The position numbers and the translations under genes are program-made. This document shows, piece after piece, positions 20,729 to 32,224 of a stretch of DNA of 64,000 bases. Source of the stretch: Apiotrichum sp. Y4204 (Eukaryota > Basidiomycota > Tremellomycetes > Trichosporonales > Trichosporonaceae). A model generated the notes under the pieces. The model was not told the origin of the DNA. It made no database searches and was given only the letters and a program-made list of their open reading frames with translations. Positions within the stretch are counted from its first letter, which is position 1, and the number at the start of each line of letters is the position of its first letter. The stretch is taken from assembly GCA_025531455.1 (NCBI GenBank), contig JAMYHL010000058.1, forward strand, positions 62,001 to 126,000. The letters run 5' to 3'.

Positions 20729-23038
20729 CTAAATTTCCGCCCACTGCATGCGGCGCTTGGGCTGCGCCTGGGTGTTCGTCTCGTTCTCATCCGCAAACGG
20801 GTCGCCGAACGGGTCGTTTGGGTCCATGAGCCCCGCGTCCGCGCCCTCGTTGTCGAGCGACGCGTACGCATCGCGGTCAAACGCCCCCGCGCCGCTGCCG
20901 CTGCCGCTCGCGCCGCGGAACTCGTACCCAATATTCCGCGATGCCTTGCGGCTGTGTGCGGCGCGATACTCTTCTTCGCTCGAGTCGTAGTCGGAAAAGT
21001 CGGACAGCGTGCTGGGATGCTGTCAACATAGTACACAAACAGAGAACATTTCCGAATACTTACCCAAAGTCGTCGCTGCCGGGGTTCGAGTCGGGACGGA
21101 TCGGGGGCGGGAGCGCGCTCGCACGCGGGTTACTAGCGATGGAACCGGTAAAGTCGAGATCCTGTAGGTCGGCAGCATACGGGTTCGCATTCGAAGCAGG
21201 CGCTTTGGCGGCGCGACGGGCCTGGCGCTGCGACTCGGCCATTTGCGCTTCCTGGAGCTGCTGTACCTCGCCCGTACGCTGCGACTCGAGAGTCTGCGCC
21301 TCGAGGCGGGCGCGCAGGCGTTCGACCTGTTCCGCCTCGTCCTTGTACCGCGGGTCATGCTCGGTCTCCGAGTCCGAGTCGAGGACCGCCGGCTTGGACA
21401 TCTTGTCGTACAGCTGGATCGCCTCGACAATGCGCTCATTCGCATCAAGAAGCGTGCCCACGTACTCCTCGTCCGTCACGACCTGGATGTAGCGGATGAC
21501 CGTGCGACGGGCAGCCTTGGCCTTGTCGAGACTGTTCTGCACGCGCGGGCTCTCCGTCACATTCTCCGTCTCGCGGTTGATGAGACGGCACGCATTCACA
21601 AGGCTGCTCGCCGCCTGATTTGCGGTCGCAACCGAGGCCATGACGGCCGGCTTTTCCTTTTCAAAGTTGAACTTGGGCCGCTTGGGTTGGGACGCCTGCT
21701 GCTTTCTCAACTCCTTTGCCTTCTTGCGCCGCTGCGCCTCCTCCTCGGCCTCGCGCTGGCGGCGCTCCTCGATGGCGCGCATCTCGGCCTTGCGCTGCAT
21801 ATCGCGTTCACGCCGCTCGAGCTCGGCCTCCCGCCGCTCCAGCGCTTGACGGCTTTCGCGCTCCCGCCTGCGTTCCTCCGCCTCCGACTTGGCAAGCGCC
21901 AAGTCGGCGTACGTGTCCTTGCCTCGCTGGCCTGGTGCCGGCTCCCATGAATGGTCGTAGAATGGGTCCGACTCGGTGAAGCCGCGCGACCCCGTACCGC
22001 TGGAGGCCGAAGCGGGAGACGCCTTGGGTGCATCCTTGATTGCGTCCCTGGACGAGATCGAACTCGTCGCGCCGTGGCCACGGCGCCCACTATATTGCCT
22101 ATAGAGATTCGCAACCGCGTGCATGCGGGGTTCATCCTGTGGTGTTAGCGGATGTGGAAGGGGTTGCATTGGGAGGAGGGGACTGTCGATGAAGCACGAG
22201 AAGCGTGCAACGCTTGGATCCACAGCAGTGACCTGTCGGACTGTCTGAACTCTTCCATTGTGTGTAATCGCACAAGCCGTCGACACGGTGCGCCCACGCC
22301 CAGGCATCCACCGTGTCGCGGACCGAGCAGCAAGCAGCCAGCGTCGAGCCACGGGGAGCGGGCGACCATTTGCCACCGCATCTCATGCACTCACCGCATA
22401 CTGGATACTCCATGCGTGGAAGACGAGCAATAGACGCTTCTTGACGCGGGGGTCGAGGAGGTTCTGTCGTCAGTATGGATGATCACCCGTGTCAATGCAT
22501 CGGCGCGGCGGCGTAGGAAAGAGCATGCCGAGCATATCAAGCAGACAGCAACCCTCGCTGGAATCCAAGAAACCCAGACACAACCTCCGATATTAAAGAT
22601 CCCAGCAGGCACCACCCGCCAAGCGATTATCTCGGACCCCAACACCTTCCCGTGCTTGCCTTGCCACCCGCGGCTTGCACTCACATCCGACGCCATGGCC
22701 TCAAGGCGCTCGAGGAGCTGGGCATTGGCCCAGTTGAGCTGGAACCCCTTGGCGGCATTCTCGGTGAGCGCACGGAGAATGACGAGCGCGCGGAGCTGGC
22801 GGTGCACGTTGCCGTACTTGAGCTTTTTGCGGATTGCCCTCGCGGCCTCGGTCGTGCCCTGGTGTCCTTGCAGGTTTACGCTGTCTGCCAACTCAGAGAT
22901 GCCGTCCAGCGACATTTCGTCGTATCTGTCCGACGAGAGGACCTCGACCCAGTCCGTGATGCTGCTGTGGGGCTTCTCGCCCGACAGCTTGTTCATGATC
23001 GCCATGCCCGTGTGGAAGTAGTTGCCTGCCTTGGACAT
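20729..23038 (-). CDS. LSB5: LSB5-like VHS/GAT-domain endocytic adaptor
   Basis: Four exons (23038-22685, 22463-22395, 22136-21064, 21011-20729) give 592 residues. Residues 15-140 form the VHS domain, with SSITDWVEVLSSDRYDEMSL, IRKKLKYGNVHRQLRALVIL, and across the first intron NLLDPRVKKRLLLVFHAWS. A long charged coiled coil (Glu/Arg-rich, about 205-285) follows. A GAT-like helical bundle comes next (NACRLINRETENV to ANERIVEAIQLYDKM), then a Gln/Glu-rich helix. The acidic tail contains NDPFGDPFADE and ends RMQWAEI, typical of Lsb5. Lsb5 links ubiquitin, Arf3 and the Las17 actin machinery at the plasma membrane. The first two introns (221 and 258 nt) are longer than average. The gene lies tail to head with the methyltransferase. 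Confidence 0.85.
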
Positions 23039-23614
23039 TGTGGGTGGGAGATTTACGGTGGGGGGGTGTGGAGAGGGGATGGAGGGGTGTAGGATGTGGG
23101 TTGTTTTGGCTCTGCTTCTATGTGTGTTCTCTTAGTTCGTCGTCGTTGGGAGTGATAAAGAGAGAATAAAGAGAACGATAGACAGACAAACTGAATGGCA
23201 AAAGAGAGAGGGATATGGATATGGATATGGATGGGATGGGATCCCATGCGGTGAGCTCTACATCGAACATCATTCATCATGGACATGTGCTTATATGGTG
23301 GTGGTTTCTCGCGCTGCGATTGGTCTGTTTAACCCTTCGCTTGCTTTGGTCGTGCCTTGCCACCCTGGGCCGAACAGTGTGCAGCACGCCTCCGATGACG
23401 GACATCGACGTCATAGATGGAATACAAGATAGCCGCCAACATTCCGACTACCAGGTCCCACCTGTGCATTGCATCGAGTATCGAGTATCGAGTATCCACG
23501 ACCATAGCACACGCGTGGCCAAAGCGCGTCGCGACGTCGCGACGACATGTCATGTGGGGATGGTAAAGCAGCTCATCCATCCATGATTGCATTCAGAACC
23601 CGATGGGCGACCCA
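23039..23614. other. Intergenic: LSB5 promoter, APN2 3' flank
   Basis: This 576-bp gap has a GGATAT hexamer repeat (about 23211-23228) and C/T-rich minus-strand sequence near the LSB5 start. Short chance frames only. Confidence 0.4.
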
Positions 23615-25966
23615 TCAATTCCCCTCTCCGTTCTTCTTGGGAGCAATCTTTGGCGCCTCCTTGCGCGAGTTTGCAGAATCCCACAGAAAGCTGATGTCAG
23701 TACGCAATCGACTCAGTAACTCACAAGTCACACTTGTACTGCCTGTCAACCTCGTCTCTGGGCCGTCGCGAGCGACCAGTATCGTATCCCGGCCCGACGG
23801 GTCTGGCGTCAGCTTATTGAGATCAGCTACACAGCGGACGCACAGAGAACACAGCCAGAAGCGCTTGCCCTTATTCGGCCCTGGGATCTTGACCACTGCC
23901 GTCAGCACACAACCCCCAGAACTCAACGCACAAAAGTCCTTGCACGGCTTCTGGTGCACCGTGCACAGCGGCGGAAGCTTCTTGGCAAATAGGCTGCTCC
24001 ACACCGGTGCGGCCTCCTCGTTCTTTGCCTCGCGCGCGCGCTCGCGCTCCGCATCCGCAGAGGCAATAGCCTGCGCAATCAACTCGTCTTCCTCGGTATT
24101 GGGTATTTCGCAGTCAGACTCGACGGGCGTTCGCGCAGGCAGCTCGGACGCCGACGATTTAAGCGGCGCTGAGACAGCTGGGGAAGACGGTTTTGTAGAC
24201 TTGGCAGGCGCCGACCAGAAGGCAGCGAGCTTTGGCTGGTCCCCTTTCTTCGCTGCCGCGACTTTAGCTTTCCCCTTTGCAGACTTTGTGCGCTCGAGTT
24301 TCCGCGGTGGCTCGTCATCGTCGGCTGTCAGATCGACTGTTGCCGGTCGCTTGGTAGGGACGGTTGAGGGTGTTGCTCGTGTGACTGCTGGTGAGGGCGT
24401 TGGGGCTGCTGGTGATGGAGATGGGTCCGTCGGCGCTAGGTCATCATTATTCTTGTCAAGCGAGTCAAAGGCTGCACGTGCGAGGCCAAGCGCCGAGGAT
24501 GGCTCTCCAGTGGGGCCACTATCTGTTTGCGTGGAAGGAGCCTGGGATGCAGACGGCCCTTGGCTGACATGGCCTGGCTGCGATATACGCTGGCTCTCAC
24601 CAGACTGCGACTCCGAGTCTGCAGTAGGCACGGGAGACGGCGCCGCGCTCGTACTCCCACTTCCCTTCTTCCATAGACTCATGAGCGTGCGCTGCTTGGC
24701 GCTAAACTCGTCAAGAAACTTGGTCGCGAACCGCGGTGGTTCCGGCGCCGTACGCGGTATGTCCGAGGGGTATATCGGTGCGGTGCTAGGCGGGCGATTC
24801 GATGGGTTGAGAAGATCGCGGATGTACACCGTTCCCTGCTCCGTCTCTATACTGTCGTGGAAATCGACGTAGACCGGGCAGTGGTCCGAGCCGAACAAAT
24901 CCGCCTGAATGTCACCGCCCTTGATCCACGGCCGGAGACCAGGCGTACAGAGAATGTAGTCGATCCGCGAGCCGTAGTTGGCCGACCTGATGTGAGCTAG
25001 CTGAGATGACCATAGCTCACCTGGCATCAATCTTCGTATTCCAGCAGGTAAACATTCCCTCCCGATTGGGAAAGCTCTCACGGACGACATCGATCATCGG
25101 CCCGCGCGGCGCACACCACGCGTCGAACCATCTTCGCGCCGGATGCTCGTAATGCTGCTCAGCAGTGCTTTTTATCCCGCCCTCGCCGCTGTCGATCGGA
25201 GCCCGCATGACGTTGATGTCGCCCGCAACCACGACCTCCCGTCCAGCAGCTATCAGTGCGTCTACCCGCGCTTGGAGCACGTGCAGAAAGTTCATCTTGT
25301 ACGGCCGCCGTGTCTCGTTCGTCTCGTTGGGGCAGTACAGGTTGAAGAGGACAAACATTCTGGGATCAGTTGGGAACACTTCCTGCAGCTCACCCAAAAT
25401 CGAGGACTACCGCGCGGCCTTCCATGTCCAGCGTGCGTGGGTCAAAGTGCCCATTCTCGTCGTCCATGAGGTTCATCCCCAGGACGTCGGGATAGCACCC
25501 CACGCGCTCCTCGTCCGTCCACGGCGGCCGCATCGTCCCGCCCTTCTCGCCGAGCAATAACCCCGTAATACCCTCCTCAGCACGCAGCGGGACGCATACC
25601 CGCGAGTCGACGTACGTGCACACGCCAGAGTATCCGAGCCTACTGCGCGGCCATGTCCAGAACCCGTCGTATGGCCCAGGGCACGCCATCGCCTTGTCGA
25701 CCTGCGGGCGGCGCGTCTTGTGTTCTGCAATCAGCGGCTGCGGTAAGATCGGAACAGCACGCACCTTGGAAACACGCAATGTCGGCGCCGAGCTCCCCCA
25801 AAAGTCCCTCGACCGACTTGTTCTTCATGCTCGACCATCTAAGGTTAGCACTGCATGTCTCTCGACGCGTACGGGTGATAGTCGAGCACGGTGCGGAGCA
25901 CGTTCTGGTGTCAGATCGCAAACTGTTACTGACATGACTCACGACGTTCCACGTCAGGATGCGCAT
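23615..25966 (-). CDS. APN2: AP endonuclease 2 (exonuclease/endonuclease/phosphatase fold with zf-GRF)
   Basis: Nine exons (25966-25943, 25904-25873, 25838-25765, 25724-25394, 25359-25021, 24986-23932, 23895-23844, 23802-23725, 23690-23615) give 686 residues. The first three exons are only 24, 32 and 74 nt; joined they read MRILTWNVNVLRTVLDYHPW and then ADIACFQE, the start of the nuclease fold. Later hallmarks are GYSGVCTYV, EEGITG, FNLYCPNE, the metal-site segment VVAGDINV, SRIDYILCTP and FGSDHCPVYVDF. Residues about 400-600 are disordered, with a PIP-like QPKLAAFW and possibly QRTLMSLW. The C terminus is a zinc finger of the GRF type: LCTVHQKPC, GPNKGKRFWLC and YKCDFFLW, the last made by two splice junctions. 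It processes abasic sites and blocked 3' ends in the nucleus with PCNA. Divergent from the CtIP-like gene. Confidence 0.93.
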
Positions 25967-26279
25967 CTCGGCGTCGGCTTCGGTGTCGGTGTCGGTGTCG
26001 GTGTTGGCATTGGAGTGAATAGACGGAGAAGAAGGATGTTATTGACGGTGGACATTCGTCGGAGATGGCCAGCAGAGGTGGAGGGAAAGAGCTTCCCACG
26101 GTCGCGTCAGGTTGACTCACCCACCGCCACCCATAACAACAATGAGCACATGAGCCACAAGTGACGGACGCGTCTGACTTTTCTTTTCCGTTTCTACTTC
26201 CATCTTGATTACATCCAAGCTCTACCAACAACAACAGCATTGTCAGCATTGCATAGCACGGCTATTTACGCTCTGCACG
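25967..26279. promoter_or_regulatory. Divergent promoter shared by APN2 and the CtIP/Ctp1-like gene
   Basis: A 313-bp spacer lies between two outward-facing starts. On the APN2 side four perfect copies of CGGTGT occupy 25981-26004. On the minus strand no ATG lies upstream of 25966 in the APN2 frame before a stop, which fixes that start. Confidence 0.55.
25981..26004. repeat. Four tandem copies of the hexamer CGGTGT
   Basis: Perfect copies lie 15 bp upstream of the APN2 start codon, within the divergent promoter. On the transcribed strand they fall in the APN2 leader. Confidence 0.85.
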
Positions 26280-28698
26280 ATGTCCAGCCACGACGTGCAG
26301 GAAGAGAGCCTCGCGTCGGGACTCGGCCGGCGGATCGACGAGATTCGGGGTAGGTTCTCGCTGTGCGGTTGTCCCACAAAACAGCGAGCTGACAACCAGA
26401 TGTACAGCAGCAAATGGCGAATTTCGCCGACGACCTCTCGCGGCTCAAGGAATCGTGCGAGAAGCTCAAGCACCAGCGCACGCAGCTGCTCGGCGAGTGT
26501 CGACAAAAGGAACTCGAACTGTCGTCGCTCACTGCCGAAATCGGGCGGGTGACTCGCGAACGCGACGCGCTGCAAGACGAGTTTGCGGGGCTCGTTGACG
26601 AGGCGCACTTTTTCCGCGCGGCGGATGCGGCGGCAAGTGTTGAGCTCGAGGCGAGCGGGCGCATCGCAAGGAGGCTGTGGGTCCAAACTGAGAAAGTACG
26701 GGATCTGGAGAAGATGCTCGCGGCTGCGGAGGAAGAGAGGAAGATGGTGGAGGGTTTGAAGGCGAGAGTTGCCGAGCTGGAGAGGGAGAGGGAGGAGAAG
26801 GAGGGGATTGAGAGGAAAGAAAGGGAGACGAGTGCTGGGAACGAGGAGCTGCGGTACGAAGTCGCTGTCCTCAAGGATGAGCTTGACAAGGTCCGTCGCG
26901 AGAACGCCGATCTGCGGGACACAGCAAGAGTGGAGAGCAAGAGTCGCGCCGCTGGGGAGCGCGAGGTGGAGAAGCTCCGCGACAGTCTCCAGCTTGCACA
27001 GGAGGAGGTGCGGCACTTTAAGGCGCTCGCAGCCGATCGGGACGAGCTCGAGAGGAAGCTCAAGGCGACGGAGCGGCCAAAGACTCAGGGAAGGTGAGTT
27101 GAACACTATTGGATCCTAACTCACAGTAGCCCGCGCGCACTGCAGCGCATGCCGTCCAACCTTCCCATAACGCCGACCAAGACGCCAGCATTACCTTCGC
27201 CGTTCCACTCCCCGCCGCCGGCCAGCGGCACGCCGAGCAACCTTGCAAAGAACTACGAGTACCTCCAAAACCGGCACCGAGCGCTCAAGTCGCAGTTTGA
27301 CGCCATGCGCGCCAAGTATGCCAAGGACATTCAGCACTGGAAGGAGTTTCGCGCTATACAGGTCGCACGGCAGGAGATGCGGCAGAAGCGGCGGGAGGAG
27401 CGGAAGACGACGGAGAGCACGCCGTCGGCGCCGTCGACAGAGTCTGCGCAGCCACAGGCCATCGAGCCTGCGAGGCAGGAAGGCGATGGGCTCTTAACGA
27501 CTGAGGCTACAACGGCCGCACCCGCTGTGCAGCGGTTAGACTCGTCCAACCCAGCCATTCGCCAGCACTCCTCCCCCGACATCCCGGCTCCAACACCACC
27601 TGAACGCCAGCTCGCAGCAACAGTCTCCGCCCCCGCCCCGCCATCTCAGTCCAAAGCCGTTGAATTATCCTCCACGAAAGCAGTCTCGACACCAACCCGC
27701 GCTCCGCCTCCACCACCGCCTCGCGACGCCGTCTCAGCGCCGAGCCGCACGCCGCGCCCTACAGACTCACGCATTCTCTCCCGCCAGCCGACGCACGTGA
27801 GCCCATGGCTCGGCGGCAGCCGCAAACCCACACCGCTGCCCGCGAAGCGTGCGCGCGCGAGCTCCTTCTCAGACGACGAGGAACCCGCCTCGAAGCGTAC
27901 CGGGGTTCGCCCGACGCTCGTCCGCGACCGCGGCTCGACGTCGACAGCGTCTCTGAGGAAATCCGCCCTTCAGCGGAGTATACACGACACGAGCAATGAG
28001 CACGCCACGCCAGTGCGGAAACGCGAGCTGGACCTCGAGGCACTGTCGCCCGCCGAGCGCGCGGCGGAACGCAAGCGCGTAGCAGCCCTGCCGCCCGCAG
28101 AGCGTCGCGAACTGTATGCGGCGTACAAGGCTGGGGGGCGGTACGTACCCCCCGAAGAGGTGGATCGCACCGTGGCGGACGAATTCGAGATTGACCCGGC
28201 GCGCAACGGCGGCGTCGGACACCGGTACCATGCTGTCGTGCGGGCGCGGGACGAGCGGCGCAAGATGCATGGCGGCGGGTGCGAGTGCTGTTCTGATGTG
28301 AGTGAGAGTGGAGCTGTTGAGAGTGTGGAGACTGTGGAGACTGTAGGTGGTGGCTGACGGCAGTACTATGAGGCGATTGGGCCGCTGCCGCGCTTCAACC
28401 CCGGGCCGGTGTGGCGCGACGACCCCGACGAGGAAGACAAGGAATTCCACGCACTCCAGGACCACCGCAACCGTGTGAGCCGCCATCGCGAGGAGCACCC
28501 GCGTAACCCCACCCCGCCCGAGTTCTGGGCTATTGGGTTCCCCACGACGCAGCAGGTCGCCGAGCAGAATGCCGTCGCTGACGAAATGCACCGCAAGCGC
28601 GAGGCCGAGCTGCGGCGGGAAGTTGCGTGAGTAGCGAGTACTGGTGTAATGTTTTGCTGACGGCAAGCCACAAGCACTCCAAGTGGAAGAAGAAGTAG
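26280..28698 (+). CDS. DNA-end resection cofactor of the CtIP/Ctp1/Sae2 family
   Basis: Five exons (26280-26349, 26400-27093, 27127-28297, 28364-28626, 28668-28698) join to 742 residues. Residues 20-255 form a long coiled coil, matching the tetramerising N terminus of CtIP/Ctp1. Residues 260-560 are disordered, rich in Ser-Pro and Thr-Pro, as expected for CDK control. The Sae2/CtIP C-terminal domain is clear: EIDPARNGGVGHRYHAVVR, the CxxC element at Cys640-Cys643, DYYEAIGPLP, the RHR element (RVSRHREEHP) and PEFWAIGFPTTQ. The protein ends HSKWKKK. It stimulates Mre11-Rad50 nuclease to clip blocked DNA ends in the nucleus. The last exon is 31 nt with an unusual AAG acceptor. That junction is chosen because it gives the family-like basic end. 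Confidence 0.87.
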
Positions 28699-28863
28699 AG
28701 TAATTACATGTACATACAGGGGCGCCAGCCCGGACAGAGCCAGCACTAATCCACGCGCCGCGTGTTGTTGTACGCATCATCGCACTCCGTCGCATGCAGT
28801 AAAATGCCATGACACGCTGCCCTACGCCCCGTAATGAATACAACTACCAGAACCGGAACCAGC

Positions 28864-31474
28864 TCAGATCGGACTGCGCGCCTCGTACAGCCGCTCGCGC
28901 ACCATGCTCGGGATGCGGGGCACGGGCGGCGGCGTGTTGTTGGCGAGGCTCGTTGGGCGGCCGAGTCCCGCGAGCTTGGGGCCCGGAATGCCAGATGGCG
29001 GCTGGCCGTCGTCTATGATGCCGACAGACGAGCGCCGCGGCGGCCGGCGGGGTGGTGGCGCCAGTGGGATGCCACTCATGCTGCTTATGGAGCCGCCGGG
29101 GGTGTGGGAACGGGCGGTGGGCGTGTGGCTCCGCACACCGACCCGTGATTGCGGACGACTGCTGCTGGTGCTGGCGCTGCCGCTTGCGCTGCTCATCACG
29201 GGACCGGTTGCAGTTGGGGAGGCGAGGTCAAGGGCGACACCCATGGACAGGCGACGATTGGGTATGAGCGACGGGCTCGCCGCCCCCGAGCGCACACCGA
29301 CAGTGGACGAGGCGCGGACATGGCCGCGGCTCGGGGGACGCGTCGTGGAGGCTGTGAGCATGGGTCGCTGACGAGGCGCGGTGGGCGGAACCAAGGTCGA
29401 GGCAGAAAGTCCGTGCCGGGCTTTCATGCTCTCAGAGTTGAGGTGGCGCGCCTTGGTTTCGCGCACAAGCGGTGACGGGATAGACGGGCGCGTGGGAAGG
29501 GTGCTCCTCCGCGTCGTTGGCGGACGGCTTGTGCTGCGGTCGAGGGGCGAGGTCGGAGTGTGCGGCTGCCTAAGCGACGTTGGTGGCGTGTCCTCGGCAT
29601 CAGAGAGAAGAACCCACGAGGAAGGCGAAAGCATGCCAACAGACTTGTCATCGCGCATAGTGACTGTAGCGGTAGACGAGGTCAATGAGGAGTTACCAGC
29701 GGAGGTGACGGTGGCAGTGGAAGCGGTGAGGGCCGACATTGCGAGGTTGGCAGCACGGCCGCGGGAGGCGGTACGCAAGCGCATTGTGGACATGGAGAGG
29801 CCAGAGTGAGTTGTCGAGGTCCCCGAGGACGTCGAAGCACCAGACGACGAGGCCCCCGAAGCGGCGGCTGGCCGGCGTGAGAATCCCGAAGGAGCCTTCT
29901 TCACCATTTTGCCAATCTTGTCGTCGGTGGTCTTTATCCTCGCCTGCAGATCGTGTAGCAGCTTGAATCCCTTGTTCTTCGTGGCCTGAGTGGTTGCCGA
30001 AGTGTGAACAGCATTGGCCGCATTGGACGTCGCCGTACCGAGAACGCGCCTGTTGGCCATGGACATGCCTAAAGGCTGTGCGTTTCCGCCAATACTTGGG
30101 CGCGTGGCTGTTGATCGGGCAAGTGCGGGGATGCCGGATGTGGAAGGGGACGCGACCAGGGCGGCGGTCGTGCGCTTCGACGCATTGGGCGAGATGAGAC
30201 CAGTCGGAGTCGAGGTGCTGCGCGACACACGACGTGGCGACACTGGAATACCTTGGCGGGGTGTGCCATTTGCCTTTTCGATTGGGAACGGTTTCCGCAT
30301 GGTGGGTGCTGTTGACGACGAACCGTCGGTGGGAGAAGGGGAAGGAGCATCCAAGCGCGAGTCGGAGCGCATCTCGGAGTGACTGGTGGCCCGCGAGTTC
30401 AGGGCGCGGTCCGTGGCAGGTGACATCGGTGCATCTGATGCGGGAGGAGTGGGGAGGACAGCGCGAGCCAGCTGGTCGCGGAGGATGGCAATCTCGTTGT
30501 TGCCGTCTGCGGGTTAGACAGGGGGTGAGACAAACACCCGTGACAGCAAGGGCACACATGCAAACACAGGTACGGCAGCCGACGTGGGTGACAGTCGACC
30601 ACGCATGCAACTCACCGCGGACATCATCCTTGAGACGCTGCAGCTCTTCCTCGACCTCATTCTTCTGTATGACCTCCTGTTCGAGAAGCGTCTTCTCCTC
30701 GATGGCACGGTTGTACTTGATCTCCATGTCCAGGAGGGAAGACATGGCGACACTGGTGGGTCAGAAATGGACTCGGGTGTTGACCCACCGCTCGTTCCGC
30801 TCCAGCTGGTCGTTTCCCATTTCGAGATCGCGTACGGCGACGAGCGCCTTGTCACGTTCTGAGCGGAGGTTGTCCATTTCGCGCTGCATCGCGGCGGTAG
30901 TCTGGGAATGCATCTTCTGGAGGTTGACAAACTTGGTCTGCGGTGTGAGCGCGTTCCCAGGCGCGACCAGCGAAGGTGCCTCACCTTCCAATCCTCCTTC
31001 TCCGACTCAAGCCGGTTAATGCGATCGCGCAGCTCGGCCTGCCTATTCTCATTCTCTTCGAGTTCCTTTTCAAGCTCAGTCTCGAGCTCGCGTGACGAGA
31101 CCTGGAATTCGTCTGGTGGTGAGTTAGATTCATTCCCAAGTAACTCGTTCCCGGATGCACCGCACCATCACGTACCGAGTTCAGCACGGGTCTCGTGTAA
31201 GAGCTCGGTGGCCTGGCGGTACTTGTCCTTGTAGTATGCTGCCTCGTGGGTGGCCGACTCGAAGCTGGGGAGTGAGCATCGAGGTGAAATCGTACTGCGT
31301 TGCACCTCCCACTCACGTCATGTACTCGTCCTCGTCCTCTGCCGAGTTGCCCATTGTGCTGCTCGAGGCGACCTTGTGGAGGGACGAGGAGATGGAGGTG
31401 AGGTCGAACGCATGCTTGCCATTGCTGTGGCCGTTTCCGAACACGGAGGTCTCGAGTCCGTGCCCCGCCGACAT
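28864..31474 (-). CDS. nudE: Nuclear distribution protein NUDE (dynein regulator)
   Basis: Six exons (31474-31317, 31264-31176, 31112-30985, 30937-30789, 30752-30616, 30506-28864) give 767 residues. Residues 53-220 are the conserved coiled coil: ATHEAAYYKDKYRQATELL, ELEKELEENENRQAELRDRI, LEMGNDQLERNERVAMSS and KYNRAIEEKTLLEQEV. The remaining 540 residues are Ser/Thr/Pro/Arg-rich and disordered, longer than in most filamentous fungal NUDE proteins (about 590 in total). NUDE binds Lis1 and dynein and supports nuclear migration and spindle positioning. The divergent neighbour is BRE1. Confidence 0.87.
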
Positions 31475-32224
31475 GCCAGGTGAAAGCGGCGGCGGGGGTG
31501 GGAGGAGGAGAGAGGAAAGGGGAGTCGCCGAGGGGTGGAAGAGGGAGAGGGAGAGGGAGGGGTGGCGGTGGCGGAGGTGAGTGTGGGTGTGATGGTGATG
31601 GTGAGGGTGATCAAATGGATAATGATGACGAGGAAGGCTGGATGGATGGCAGTGACAACAACAACGCGTCCTCCCAGAGTGCAACGCCCCGCCGCTCAGC
31701 CGCTCAGCCGCCACCCTGCGCACCTACCTACCTGCCTGCCTTCCCTCCAGAGGGAAGACGCGCTCTTCAGCACCAGGGGGGAGGGAAGACACGCAAAACA
31801 CGCAAAGGCCCACCCCCCCAACCCAATTCACAGCAGAAAACCAACGGGACCAAACCAGACACGCGTTTTCAATGCGCTGATCAGTGGCGAATGCCACACA
31901 CACCTCAGCCTCATAACTCCGCTACTACGGGTTTCGGCGTTATCTTCACTCTGCCGCGTGGTGGTCGTCTGCCAGTCTAGCTGCCTGTTCGCTGCTCTGG
32001 GTGCTGCTCGCTGTCGACGACGGCGAGCAAACCAAATCCATCGCACATTCTCACCTCTCTCCTATGCCTGCACTGCTGCCTTAGTAATCAATCACTATCA
32101 CCATCTCCGTTGACATCCCCGGCAGCATCAGCATCAGCACCAGCACAAGCGCCAACACTCCCATCTCCAGTAGCACAGGAATCCACAGCCTCCGTCCCTC
32201 GCCGCACACGCTCCAGATCTGAGC
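31475..32224. promoter_or_regulatory. Divergent NUDE/BRE1 promoter
   Basis: A 750-bp spacer. About 31475-31620 is a purine-rich tract on the plus strand (C/T-rich leader for NUDE). The BRE1 side (about 32080-32220) has CAGCAC/CATCAG short repeats. No gene is supported between them. Confidence 0.45.

Noticed and set aside
23815..23932. Reading APN2 straight through the zinc-finger region without the 23843-23803 intron
   Set aside because: The unspliced frame is open but loses the second half of the zf-GRF pattern. Splicing GTGCGT to CTGACGCCAG restores YKCDFFLW.
31535..32113. A 192-codon frame on the plus strand in the NUDE/BRE1 spacer
   Set aside because: Its first half is a simple G/A/T-rich repeat complementary to the NUDE leader and the rest shows no domain. 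It fits a promoter better.
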